Of a stretch of 14,364 nt of DNA, positions 1-6,870 are shown piece after piece (the stretch's first letter is position 1; each line of letters opens with the position of its first letter). The stretch lies in the NCBI GenBank assembly GCA_023391895.1, contig JAEWAC010000174.1, forward strand, positions 1 to 14,364, read 5' to 3'. The notes under the pieces are model-generated. The model worked only from the letters and a program-made list of their open reading frames with translations. It was not told the DNA's origin and searched no databases. The position numbers and the translations under genes were made by a program. The DNA is from Bacteroidota bacterium (lineage in GTDB: Bacteria; Bacteroidota; Bacteroidia; Chitinophagales; Chitinophagaceae).

Positions 1-605
1 CCATTACCCACGGCATAACCCACCAGCGGACGGGCAGGATTAATCAGGTGATTGATCGTTTTCACAAACTGGTATTCCATTGCCGCTTCCGCATTGGCCA
101 AGTCTTCGGGCTGCAGGTTGCGCTTGCTGCTTTGAAAAAGATGTACGAGCCCGGATTTTCCTTTATAAGTAACGATGGCATAGGGAAAGGCCAGTTTGTT
201 TTCCTGTCCGCTCTTTACCTGAACGCTTAAATTGATGGGTGCCACACCGGCACGGCTTAAAGAGTCGGCCCAGGTAATTCCTTGCGCTACTTCGTCCTGA
301 GGGTTAATAAACTGGTAGCGGATCGCTGTCGGGTTGGCTTCTTTTAAAACCGAAACAAATTCCTCCGTGGTATTGCTCAGCCTGCGGAACCCGGCCGGGA
401 AATCGCCTTTTAAAAACACCTGGATCACCAGCTCGTCGTCCAGGCTGCGCAGCAGGTCACGGGTGGAGCGGCTTAAAGAATACCGCTTTTCTTCGGTCAG
501 GTCAAAACGCTGGTGAAAACCTGCCGCCAGCAAATTGATGGCCACCAAAGCCCCTGCCAGTCCTATCCACCACAGCCTTTTTTTAGGAAATGTTTTCATA
601 CGCAT
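1..605 (-). CDS. gldG: GldG, gliding-motility ABC transporter auxiliary protein (N-terminal part; gene runs off the window)
   Basis: About 201 residues are visible; the C-terminal part lies beyond base 1. A short basic N-terminus is followed by one hydrophobic segment (about residues 10-30), then FHQRFDLTEEKRYSLS, which is typical of the GldG/ABC-auxiliary family: a membrane anchor followed by a large extracytoplasmic domain. The start is ambiguous: two in-frame ATGs lie at 605-603 and 599-597, leaving 3 or 9 bases after the gldF stop. No clear ribosome binding site separates them. With GldF and the ATPase GldA (not in the window), GldG belongs to an ABC complex needed for gliding in Flavobacterium johnsoniae; many non-gliding Bacteroidota also keep it. 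Operonic with gldF. Family assignment is confident from the N-terminal motif and gene order; the substrate is unknown. Confidence 0.9.
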   Translation of the reverse strand, partial: MRMKTFPKKRLWWIGLAGALVAINLLAAGFHQRFDLTEEKRYSLSRSTRDLLRSLDDELVIQVFLKGDFPAGFRRLSNTTEEFVSVLKEANPTAIRYQFINPQDEVAQGITWADSLSRAGVAPINLSVQVKSGQENKLAFPYAIVTYKGKSGLVHLFQSSKRNLQPEDLANAEAAMEYQFVKTINHLINPARPLVGYAVGN

Positions 606-608
606 GGA

Positions 609-1328
609 TTATCGCTTCTGCAGGTTTTGTTGGGTCATGAATAAAAAGAAAAAGATCAGGCTCAGGAAATACACCACATCCCGGGTATCGATCACGCCGC
701 GGCTGATGCTTTGGTAATGAAAGTCGATCCCCATCATTTCAATAAAATAATCGGCCCCGTTTTGAAAAACGGCCAGCTGGCTGATGGCCGTAAAGCCATA
801 ATACAGCAGCACGCAGGCAATGAGGCTGATAATAAAAGCCACCACCGCATTAGCCGTAAAGGAACTGATACTGATGGAGATAGCGGTAAACACGGCGGTT
901 AAAAAGGCCAGGCCCAGGTAGGAGCCCGCTGCCGCACCGGCATCAATACCGCTGGTAGCAGCCAACTGGTTAATGGTGATATAATAAACTAAGGTAGGCA
1001 GCAGGGCAATGAGGGCTACAATCAGGCTGCCCCAGAACTTGCCGGCGACAATTTGCCAGCTGGGCAGGGGCCGGGTGCGGAGCACTTCAAAGGTGCCGCT
1101 CCGGTACTCATCGGCAAAGCTGCGCATGGTAATGGCCGGAATCAAAAAGATCAAGATCCAGGGCGCAAAGGCAAAAAATTCATCCAGGGTGGCATAGCCG
1201 TTTTCCAGTATGTTGTTGCGGAAAACAAACAGCACCAGCCCATTCACCACCAAAAAAACAATTATGGCGATAAAGCCGGTGAGACTGCTGAAAAACTGCC
1301 GAAGTTCTTTTTTACAAATGGACCACAT
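609..1328 (-). CDS. gldF: GldF, gliding-motility ABC transporter permease
   Basis: A 239-residue ABC-2 type permease. About six hydrophobic segments can be seen near residues 17-36, 54-69, 98-118, 135-155, 161-181 and 217-232. The stretch after the second segment (MRSFADEYRSGTFEVLRTRP, residues 68-87) is the usual cytoplasmic coupling-helix region of ABC-2 permeases such as GldF and NosY. It is full length for the family. The ATG at 1328 is the only reasonable start, giving MWSICKKELRQFF. The gene is followed within 10 bases by gldG, so the two are almost certainly co-transcribed. It acts in the inner membrane with GldA and GldG. No convincing TAnnTTTG promoter was seen directly upstream; instead a 7-bp periodic A-rich array abuts the start codon. 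Confidence 0.93.
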   Translation of the reverse strand: MWSICKKELRQFFSSLTGFIAIIVFLVVNGLVLFVFRNNILENGYATLDEFFAFAPWILIFLIPAITMRSFADEYRSGTFEVLRTRPLPSWQIVAGKFWGSLIVALIALLPTLVYYITINQLAATSGIDAGAAAGSYLGLAFLTAVFTAISISISSFTANAVVAFIISLIACVLLYYGFTAISQLAVFQNGADYFIEMMGIDFHYQSISRGVIDTRDVVYFLSLIFFFLFMTQQNLQKR

Positions 1329-1370
1329 GAAGAAGTAAAAAGTAAAAATTTAAAAACGGAAAATACTTAA
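1329..1370. repeat. Heptamer-phased A-rich word array next to the gldF start
   Basis: Six consecutive 7-base words in one register: GAAGAAG, TAAAAAG, TAAAAAT, TTAAAAA, CGGAAAA, TACTTAA. Adjacent words share most positions. The array starts at the base before the gldF ATG, so it would form the gldF leader if transcription starts upstream. It is a small member of the 7-bp periodic family seen in other spacers of the window. A-richness alone makes some periodicity easy to obtain here, so this is the weakest array. Confidence 0.45.
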
Positions 1371-1524
1371 TCTGGTGAATGTGACTTAGAAATTGTTATT
1401 ACCAGAGCAACGCTTCAACCGGCAATCCAGTATAAACATCCTGTTAATCCTTGTTTCTTGTGGTTTCTTTTGGGTTTCGGCCGGATTTTGCCGGTGGTAA
1501 AAATGGTAAAACACCTCACCCTCA

Positions 1525-1548
1525 CTCCCTCTCCTGAAGGAGAGGGAG
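1525..1548. repeat. Perfect 10-bp stem hairpin with TGAA loop
   Basis: CTCCCTCTCC and GGAGAGGGAG are exact reverse complements around the tetraloop TGAA. There is no T-run on either side, so it is not a standard intrinsic terminator. Palindromes of this CCCTCTCC/GGAGAGGG type are common intergenic repeats in many bacteria. It lies between gldF and the other repeats of the 1-kb spacer. No coding region is supported in 1371-1811. Confidence 0.6.
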
Positions 1549-1585
1549 GTCAAGCTCTAACCGCTATTTCAGCTTTCGTACTGAC

Positions 1586-1820
1586 GTATGGGCTTTTGAA
1601 TGTTTTTCAGCTGTTGCTTCAAATCAACCAAATTCTTCAAAAGTCCATACCGTCTGCACAAGCTGCATAACCTGTAATCAAACCTCTTTAAAACCCCATA
1701 CGGCTCATCATCTGCGAAATCTTTGCTTAAGATCTGCGTATTCTCAGATCCAACTCTTGTAAAACCTATATAGTAACTTCTTTAAAACGCCCTATAGCAG
1801 TTCTTTTAAAACTCCATGTG
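1586..1820. repeat. Cluster of TTCTTTAAAAnnCC(C)TAT-type motifs
   Basis: A degenerate motif of about 20 bases recurs in direct orientation at 1633-1652, 1683-1703, 1752-1773, 1775-1797 and 1800-1820, and in inverted orientation at 1586-1600 (GTATGGGCTTTTGAA) and again at 1997-2018. Related copies occur near 9508-9526, 9594-9617 and 9670-9690. The shared core is TTCTTTAAAA, two free bases, then CCATA or CCCTATA. Spacing between direct copies is irregular (roughly 50, 70, 23 and 24 bases). Function unknown; it could be an end sequence of small mobile repeats or a binding site. Confidence 0.5.
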
Positions 1821-2210
1821 ATTATGTATTGTACTCCAGAAGTTAGCCTTTCTTATTTTTCTCCCCGAAAAAGGGGAGCAAAAAGTTCAAGGCCAACCCG
1901 ATGGCTCCGCCCGTTTAGCCGGCCCACGCACAGCAACCCTCCCTACAGCAATGTGTCTTATTTAATGAATTGTAGATAATTTGACTTGTCTTTTCAGGTA
2001 TGGGCTTTTAAAAGAGTTGAGTCTTTTTGCGTGTTATGCTGAAACACTGCAGGCGCTGTATCCCGCTACGCAGTTCCTAAATCAAAATGTGTCTGGAGTT
2101 ATCGCGGGATAAGGCGCTGCACCAGCCTGACTGCTCTACTTTCTTGGTTTTGCCTTTTAACTTTTGCCTTCTTCCTCAACTTAAAACTTAATACTTACAA
2201 CTTACAACTC
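1812..2210 (+). repeat. Composite non-coding repeat element, copy 1
   Basis: This stretch aligns in order with the reverse complement of 9117-9515. The shared blocks are: a start with TCCATRTGATTAT; the hairpin CTCCCC-GAAAAA-GGGGAG (1861-1878) with flanking GCAAAAAGTTCAAGGC; CTCCGCCCGTTT and CCACGCACA; TTTTTGCGTG; and a paired core in which GCAGGCGCTGTATCCCGC (2049-2066) can pair with GCGGGATAAGGCGCTGC (2104-2120). Next come CAGCCTGACTGC and a pyrimidine-rich 7-bp periodic tail. Blocks between the shared segments diverge. No reading frame is conserved between the two copies (there is a one-base shift before CTCCCC), so the element looks non-coding: a MITE-like or REP-like unit. No transposase is nearby. 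Confidence 0.7.
2148..2210. repeat. Heptamer-phased word array (nine words)
   Basis: Nine 7-base words in unbroken register: TTTTGCC, TTTTAAC, TTTTGCC, TTCTTCC, TCAACTT, AAAACTT, AATACTT, ACAACTT, ACAACTC. The word changes gradually along the array from TTTTGCC-like to ACAACTT-like without losing the 7-bp phase. It forms the distal end of repeat-element copy 1. The remaining stretch to the terminator (2211-2287) holds two ATCTGCGAAATC-like phrases (near 2250 and 2271) and no gene. Confidence 0.75.
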
Positions 2211-2287
2211 CTCCCTCATCCCCTAATCCCCCAAATCATGGTTCTGACATCTGCGAAATCTTTTTCAAATCCGCGAAATCTGTGATT

Positions 2288-2312
2288 AAAAAATCCCGCT
2301 AAAGAGCGGGAT
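2288..2312 (-). terminator. Intrinsic terminator of the iscS-Fe-S carrier operon
   Basis: Read on the minus strand, ATCCCGCT (2312-2305) pairs perfectly with AGCGGGAT (2300-2293) around a 4-base loop and is followed directly by six T. It lies 26 bases past the stop codon of the Fe-S carrier gene, as expected for the operon's end. Confidence 0.88.
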
Positions 2313-2338
2313 GTGTTATCACCGGAAAAGGTCTCTTT

Positions 2339-2689
2339 TTATACAGCAAAGCTTTCGCCGCAACCGCAGGTGCGGCTGGCATTGGGATTATTAAAATAAA
2401 ACCCTTTGCCGTTCAGGCCCTCGGAATACTCCAAAGTGGTATTCACCAGGTACAAAAAGCTTTTCAGATCGGTTACCACCTTTACGCCATTGTGTTCAAA
2501 CACCTGGTCGGTGGGCTTTTGCTCCTTGTCAAAATCCAGTTTATAGCTCAGGCCGGAGCAACCGCCGCCTACCACGCTTACCCGCAAAAAGTAAGAGGGA
2601 TCGTTGGCCATTTCGCCTTCTGCCAGCAACTGCTGTATTCTTTGCTTGGCCTTGTCACTCACAAATATTGCATTTTCTGCTGCTACCAT
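2339..2689 (-). CDS. A-type iron-sulfur carrier protein (HesB/IscA/ErpA family)
   Basis: 116 residues, the normal length for the family. The three conserved cysteines are present: Cys44 in GGGCSGLSY, and Cys108 and Cys110 in the C-terminal CGCGESF. These ligands bind Fe or a [2Fe-2S]/[4Fe-4S] cluster for delivery to target apoproteins in the cytoplasm. The gene starts 29 bases after the iscS stop on the same strand and ends at a strong terminator, so the two form an operon: IscS supplies sulfur and this protein hands on clusters. Sequence alone does not separate IscA, ErpA and SufA types, so no symbol is given. The scaffold gene iscU is not between or beside them. Confidence 0.93.
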   Translation of the reverse strand: MVAAENAIFVSDKAKQRIQQLLAEGEMANDPSYFLRVSVVGGGCSGLSYKLDFDKEQKPTDQVFEHNGVKVVTDLKSFLYLVNTTLEYSEGLNGKGFYFNNPNASRTCGCGESFAV

Positions 2690-2718
2690 ATGCTTTGTAT
2701 TAAACTTGCTTTTTAAAA

Positions 2719-3957
2719 TTATTGATAATGAACCCGGCCTTGTACATCGCTCAGGTCCACTCCTTTTTTATACATTTCCCATACCGGGCTCAGCTCCCGC
2801 AGCTGCACCACGGCTTTTGAAACCCGCTCTATAATATACGTAATTTCTTCTTTAGTGGTATGCCGGCCTAAAGCAAACCGAAGCGAACTGTGTGCCAGGT
2901 CGTCGCTCAGCCCCATGGCTTTCAGCACATGCGACGGCTCCAGCGAAGCCGACGTACAAGCCGAACCAGAGGACAAGGCAATTTCTTTATTGATCGCCAT
3001 CAGCAGGCCTTCACCTTCCACGTGTTGAAACGAAAGGTTGCTTACGTGCGGCAGGCGATGTTCGCAACTGCCGTTTACATAAGTGGCTTCCAGCTGCAGC
3101 AGCGCCTGTTCCAGCATATCCCGCAGCCCGCTTAAGCGCTCTGCCTCCTGCTGCATTTCGGCCTGGCACAGTGCACAGGCTTTACCCAGGCCCACAATAC
3201 CCGGCACGTTCAGGGTACCGCTGCGCATGCCTCTTTCGTGGCCGCCGCCATCCATCTGGGCCGCCAGTTTTACCCGCGGGCTTTTACGGCGCACATACAA
3301 GGCACCTACCCCCTTAGGACCATACATCTTATGAGCCGACAGGGCCAGCAGGTCAATTCCATCTTCATTCACGTTCACCGGTATTTTACCCACCGCCTGT
3401 GTGGCATCGCTAAACACCAGCACACCCTGCTTTCTGGCAATAGCACTAATTTCTTTCATAGGCTGCACCACGCCGGTTTCGTTGTTGGCATACATCACCG
3501 CTACCAGTATGGTCGTGGGTTTGATGGCTGCTTCCAACTCCTGCAGGTCAATCAGGCCCTCCCGGTTTACTTTCAAATAAGTTACCTCCGCCCCCAGTTT
3601 TTCCAGGTGCCGGCAGGTATCCAGCACCGCCTTATGTTCCGTGCTGACCGTAATAATGTGGTTGCCTTTAGCGGCATAAGTTTCATACACGCCTTTGATG
3701 GCCAGGTTGTCGGCTTCGGTGGCACCGGAGGTAAAAACCACTTCTTTGGGCTCTGCACCAATCAGCCGGGCCACCTGCTCCCGGGCATGCTCCACCGCTT
3801 CTTCGGCCTGCCAGCCAAATACATGGCTGCGGCTGGCCGCATTGCCAAAGCTTTGCGTAAAATACGGCATCATGGCTTCCACTACCCGTGGGTCGCAGGG
3901 TGTGGTAGCGTTATGATCCAGGTATATAGGCAGCTTCAGCATAGCATTTTTAACCAT
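2719..3957 (-). CDS. iscS: Cysteine desulfurase, IscS/NifS family
   Basis: 412 residues. A PLP enzyme that removes sulfur from L-cysteine as a Cys persulfide for Fe-S cluster and thio-cofactor synthesis. Visible landmarks: YLDHNATTP near residue 12, His108 in STEHKAVLDT, the SDATQ aspartate (185) and glutamine (188) around PLP, Lys210 in SAHKMYGPKG (Schiff-base lysine), and Cys334 in SSGSACTSASLEPSHVL (the group I, IscS-type catalytic loop). An internal ATG at 3942 gives MLKLPIYLD, closer to the usual IscS N-terminus; because the -7 element ends only about 12 bases before the ATG at 3957, the start at 3942 is plausible. It is divergent from the epimerase gene and co-oriented with the Fe-S carrier downstream. 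Substitutions such as DHNATT for the more common DNxATT are conservative. Confidence 0.95.
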   Translation of the reverse strand: MVKNAMLKLPIYLDHNATTPCDPRVVEAMMPYFTQSFGNAASRSHVFGWQAEEAVEHAREQVARLIGAEPKEVVFTSGATEADNLAIKGVYETYAAKGNHIITVSTEHKAVLDTCRHLEKLGAEVTYLKVNREGLIDLQELEAAIKPTTILVAVMYANNETGVVQPMKEISAIARKQGVLVFSDATQAVGKIPVNVNEDGIDLLALSAHKMYGPKGVGALYVRRKSPRVKLAAQMDGGGHERGMRSGTLNVPGIVGLGKACALCQAEMQQEAERLSGLRDMLEQALLQLEATYVNGSCEHRLPHVSNLSFQHVEGEGLLMAINKEIALSSGSACTSASLEPSHVLKAMGLSDDLAHSSLRFALGRHTTKEEITYIIERVSKAVVQLRELSPVWEMYKKGVDLSDVQGRVHYQ

Positions 3958-3968
3958 TTATCAAAGAA

Positions 3969-3997
3969 CAAATTTACCGCAAAATGGCGGTACCAAA
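3969..3997 (-). promoter_or_regulatory. Bacteroidota-type promoter for iscS
   Basis: On the minus strand TAAATTTG (3976-3969) is an exact TAnnTTTG -7 element, with TTTG (3997-3994) 17 bases upstream as the -33 element. The -7 element ends about 12 bases before the ATG at 3957, which suggests a very short leader or use of the internal start at 3942. Seen by eye only. Confidence 0.6.
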
Positions 3998-4008
3998 AGG
4001 TTAATAGG

Positions 4009-4039
4009 TTTGTTTGACTTTAATTTTACCATAATTCTA
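4009..4039 (+). promoter_or_regulatory. Candidate promoter for the epimerase gene
   Basis: TTTG (4009-4012) is followed after exactly 19 bases by TAATTCTA (4032-4039), a partial match to TAnnTTTG. The epimerase ATG lies 11 bases further on. The spacing is the Bacteroidota consensus, but the last two bases of the -7 element are off consensus. Confidence 0.45.
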
Positions 4040-4050
4040 AAAACCCCTTC

Positions 4051-4464
4051 ATGCTCAAAGTTGAACACATTGGCATTGCCGTACAATCACTTTCGCAGTC
4101 CATACCCTTGTTTGAAAAACTGCTGAACACGCCTTGCTATAAAACAGAAACAGTAGCAACGGAAAATGTAGCCACTGCATTTTTTCAAAAAGGCGAAACC
4201 AAGATTGAATTGCTGGAATCCACTACTGCTGACGGTGTGATAGCCCGCTTTATAGAAAAAAAAGGCGAAGGCATCCACCACCTGGCCTTTGAAGTAGCCG
4301 ATATATACGCAGAAATGGAACGCCTGAAAAGCGAAGGTTTTACCCTGCTGAACGAGCAACCCAAACCAGGAGCGGACAACAAGCTGGTGTGCTTTTTACA
4401 CCCTAAGGCCACCAATAGTGTGCTGATAGAGCTTTGCCAGGAGCAGCGCCTGCCGCAGCCCTGA
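4051..4464 (+). CDS. mce: Methylmalonyl-CoA epimerase
   Basis: 137 residues, the usual size of the family and of a single VOC (glyoxalase-like) metal-binding fold. Landmarks are VEHIGIAV with His6, the KIELLE strand near residues 51-56, GIHHLAFEV with His76/His77, and VLIELCQ with Glu127. These correspond to the divalent-metal ligands and family signatures. It interconverts (2R)- and (2S)-methylmalonyl-CoA, linking propionyl-CoA and succinyl-CoA metabolism; the carboxylase and mutase genes are not in the window. Transcribed alone, divergent from iscS and convergent with the secreted-protein gene, with a shared terminator at 4561-4585. Confidence 0.93.
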   Translation: MLKVEHIGIAVQSLSQSIPLFEKLLNTPCYKTETVATENVATAFFQKGETKIELLESTTADGVIARFIEKKGEGIHHLAFEVADIYAEMERLKSEGFTLLNEQPKPGADNKLVCFLHPKATNSVLIELCQEQRLPQP

Positions 4465-4560
4465 CAGACTGGTAGACTGAAAGCGGAAAGAACTTCGCAC
4501 TTGCCCAAATACCTGTTTCCCTATTATATAATGGTAACGATCGTTTGCAGAAAACAAAAA

Positions 4561-4585
4561 CCCGGTCAAAAAACCGGGCCCTTTT
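4561..4585. terminator. Bidirectional intrinsic terminator between two convergent genes
   Basis: CCCGGT (4561-4566) pairs with ACCGGG (4573-4578) around a 6-base loop. On the plus strand a T-run follows after CCC (4582-4586). On the minus strand the stem is followed directly by TTTTTG. It can therefore stop both the epimerase transcript and the secreted-protein transcript. Confidence 0.82.
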
Positions 4586-4603
4586 TCTCGAACATTTAAA
4601 ACC

Positions 4604-5590
4604 CTATAGCACTACTTGTTGGCTCGCATGTACATCCTGGCCATTGCTCACGGTGATAAAATAATGGCCTTTTAAAGCGGTGGCTGATTGCAGCACTACC
4701 AAACCGGCCGCGCTGTCAACTACCTGGCGGGAAATGACATGGCCGCTAACGCTTACCAGTTGCAGTTCTACCCTGCCTTTTACCGGCTGTGCAAACTGAA
4801 CGGCTACTTTTTGCTGCGCGGCAATAATAGTTACTCCGCCTGATATGGCTTTTTTAAGAGATTGCACGATCGTGTGCATAGCTTTTCCATCGTGGTCTAC
4901 CTGGCGTATGCGATAATATAGGGTAGTTCCCATGGCACTTTTATCGGTATAGCTGTATTGATTGAGTTGTGTCGTATGGCCGGCAGCGGCTACGCGACCG
5001 ATGGCAGCCCAGCTGGCGCCGTCATAGCTGCGCTCCACTTCAAAATAAGCGGCATTTACTTCTTCGGCCGTAGACCATTGTACCAGCACATCGCCGTTGC
5101 GGCTGCTGACACTAAAACCGGCGAACTTAACGGGTAAAATGATGGGTTCAGATTTCATAAAACCCATAGGCGCTATGCTGGTGGTCCGGCTGGCAACCAA
5201 AGGCCCGCTTAAAACCCCTTCTCTTCCCGTATACTTTGCTACATCGCCAATAATGATTTTATCCGCATCATTTTTCTTGCCGGTTACAATCTTACCGCCT
5301 TCAAATAACGTTATTCTTGAATTATATCCCAGCTCCAGTTTACCATTTAACAGCTCCAGCTCACCGTAAATTTCAATATTGATATGCAGGTCCTGGGCTT
5401 TGATGTTTCCATCAATCACCACTGTAAAACCTTTGGGTACGTTAACCGCATCACCGTTCTGAGGCACTTTTTTTAAGCTCCAGGTATTACGTTCCTTCCA
5501 GTTACCTTTATTTACAACAACTACATTAGGCTGAGCATTCAACGAAGTGAGGAAAAAGAAAGACAGGACAAAAAAGTAGAATTTTCTCAT
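4604..5590 (-). CDS. Secreted protein with G8-like and Fn3-like regions and a T9SS-type C-terminal domain
   Basis: 328 residues with no recognised enzyme signature. Residues 1-19 form a signal peptide (basic start, hydrophobic FFVLSFFFLTSL, cleavage after LNA). Residues about 27-115 resemble a G8-type beta domain: a GNW...TW start, then VPQNGDAVNVPKGFTVVID and a ladder of short beta strands. Residues about 155-245 match the Fn3-like module common in Bacteroidota exported proteins (VQWSTAEEVNAAYFEVERS, then TTLYYRIRQVDHDGK). Residues about 265-328 (KGRVELQLVSVSGHVISRQV, ending ASQQVVL) look like a T9SS sorting domain. It is probably exported to the surface by T9SS. Transcribed alone from a promoter about 95 bases upstream. 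Function unknown; adhesion or matrix binding is only a guess. Confidence 0.82.
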   Translation of the reverse strand: MRKFYFFVLSFFFLTSLNAQPNVVVVNKGNWKERNTWSLKKVPQNGDAVNVPKGFTVVIDGNIKAQDLHINIEIYGELELLNGKLELGYNSRITLFEGGKIVTGKKNDADKIIIGDVAKYTGREGVLSGPLVASRTTSIAPMGFMKSEPIILPVKFAGFSVSSRNGDVLVQWSTAEEVNAAYFEVERSYDGASWAAIGRVAAAGHTTQLNQYSYTDKSAMGTTLYYRIRQVDHDGKAMHTIVQSLKKAISGGVTIIAAQQKVAVQFAQPVKGRVELQLVSVSGHVISRQVVDSAAGLVVLQSATALKGHYFITVSNGQDVHASQQVVL

Positions 5591-5681
5591 AGTACGGTTT
5601 TTTACAGCTTTTCTTAGGATGGATAAATAAACCAGTTATTTTTTCATAAGTATATATGCTTACTGTGTTTATTTGATGGTG

Positions 5682-5713
5682 CAAATGTATAGTCCACCCC
5701 CCGTAAACGCAAA
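5682..5713 (-). promoter_or_regulatory. Bacteroidota-type promoter for the secreted-protein gene
   Basis: On the minus strand TACATTTG (5689-5682) matches TAnnTTTG exactly, and TTTG (5713-5710) lies 20 bases upstream. It leaves an A/T-rich leader of roughly 85 bases before the ATG at 5590. Confidence 0.65.
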
Positions 5714-6090
5714 GTATTTTTACTATTTTTTAGGTATTTCTACTTTTTAGCAGCGTATTTTCTGCACTATCATTTGATTATCAAATATTTACTACCTAGG
5801 TGTTTTTTCCTAGTTTTTCATAAATACCAGGCTAAATATTATCCTTTTTGACTCCTTCAGTGCGTATTTATGCTAAAGTGAATTGCGGTTTTCACTACCA
5901 GCCCATTTTCACGCCCAATAATTATAATATAAAGGATACCCTTAGCACCTTCACTTTAATAGGGTAAGAAAGAAAACATGAAAACAGCGCCTTCAAGACT
6001 TATAACAGATGGCAACAGCAGGAAAAAAGTTGAAAGAAATAAAGGAGGGCCCGAAAGGACAGCAGCAGGAAAGAAAGTGGTTAAAAAAGT
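5714..6090. other. AT-rich spacer with palindromes and one weak small ORF
   Basis: No gene of normal size is supported here. It contains ATTTGAT-T-ATCAAAT (5772-5786), a perfect 7-1-7 palindrome, and ACCTAGGT (5794-5801), both upstream of the secreted-protein promoter and usable as operator sites. A 38-codon ORF at 5978-6094 (+), starting MKTAPSRLITDGNSRKK and rich in Lys/Arg, reads through a purine-rich stretch and overlaps the rnc stop on the opposite strand. I see no good promoter and would not call it a gene. No intrinsic terminator with a T-run was found just after rnc. Confidence 0.4.
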
Positions 6091-6828
6091 TTAATGGTCA
6101 CCGCCGGGAGAATCGGAATTGACGATGTTGAGTTTTTCCACGGCCAGTTGTGCCGCAATCTGGGAGGCATCTTTTTTATTGAAGGCCTTGCCTTCGGCAA
6201 TTACTTTTCCATTGATCACGGCACCAATAGTAAACAGGCGGCGGCCGTTTTCCATTTGTTCGTGCAGGGTTTCAAACTCCAGCTGCTTGCCGTTTTTATT
6301 GGCCCAGCCGTACAGCTTGTTTTTGTGGTTGATTTCCAGCACCTCCAGGTCGTCTACAAACATGTGGGGAATAATGATGTGTTCGCTCACCCATTTGCTG
6401 GTTTTTTTGTAGCCTTTGTCCAGGTAGACCGCCCCTACCAGCGCCTCCAGGGTATTGCCAAAGATCTGGCTGGTTTTGAGCGAAGCGTCGGACTTGTTGT
6501 AAACGGTAATCTTTTTCAGCCCCATCTTTACCGCTATGTCGTTCAGCTGCTGGCGGTTCACCATTTTGCTGCGCATTTCGGTTAAAAAACCTTCTTCTTT
6601 ATACGGGTAACGCTTAAACAAATAATCGGCAATAAGGGCACTCAGGATCGCATCGCCCAGGTACTCCAGCCGTTCGTTGTTTTCGGCACTGGTTTCTTTT
6701 ACCGAACGGTGGGTCAGCGCAGTTTTGTACAGCGAGATGTTGCTGGGCGAATAGCCTAGGATACCTTTCAGTCCTTTCTTAAAGGTAGAACCGGAGTGTT
6801 TTTTAAATAGTTGCTTCCAAAAATCCAC
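6091..6828 (-). CDS. rnc: Ribonuclease III
   Basis: 245 residues, full length. The N-terminal endonuclease domain has the signature NERLEYLGDAIL (residues 51-62, with Glu52, Glu55 and Asp59) and a second metal-site block FGNTLEALVGAVYLDKGY (123-140, Glu128). The C-terminal dsRNA-binding domain spans about 168-234 (HKNKLYGWANKNGKQLEFET, and KKDASQIAAQLAVEKL at 218-233). It cuts double-stranded RNA during rRNA maturation and mRNA or antisense-RNA processing. At the position of E. coli Asp114 this protein has Asn125 (GNTLEAL instead of ADTVEAL); it may be a Bacteroidota trait. It starts 42 bases after the fabF stop, the third gene of an acpP-fabF-rnc operon. Confidence 0.96.
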   Translation of the reverse strand: MDFWKQLFKKHSGSTFKKGLKGILGYSPSNISLYKTALTHRSVKETSAENNERLEYLGDAILSALIADYLFKRYPYKEEGFLTEMRSKMVNRQQLNDIAVKMGLKKITVYNKSDASLKTSQIFGNTLEALVGAVYLDKGYKKTSKWVSEHIIIPHMFVDDLEVLEINHKNKLYGWANKNGKQLEFETLHEQMENGRRLFTIGAVINGKVIAEGKAFNKKDASQIAAQLAVEKLNIVNSDSPGGDH

Positions 6829-6870
6829 AAATAAGGTTGCCTCTTTTAATGAAGATAATGCAAAACCGTA

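Noticed and set aside
1458..1670. 70-codon plus-strand ORF in the gldF spacer
   Set aside because: It passes through the CTCCCTCTCC hairpin and repeat motifs with no domain signal.
1861..1878. CTCCCC-GAAAAA-GGGGAG as a terminator
   Set aside because: No gene ends nearby on either strand and the same hairpin recurs inside the second repeat copy, so it is better explained as part of the element.
3238..4017. 259-codon plus-strand open frame opposite iscS
   Set aside because: It is the antisense shadow of iscS, whose motifs are complete. The translation has no recognisable domain and is rich in His/Gln/Phe, typical of antisense frames.
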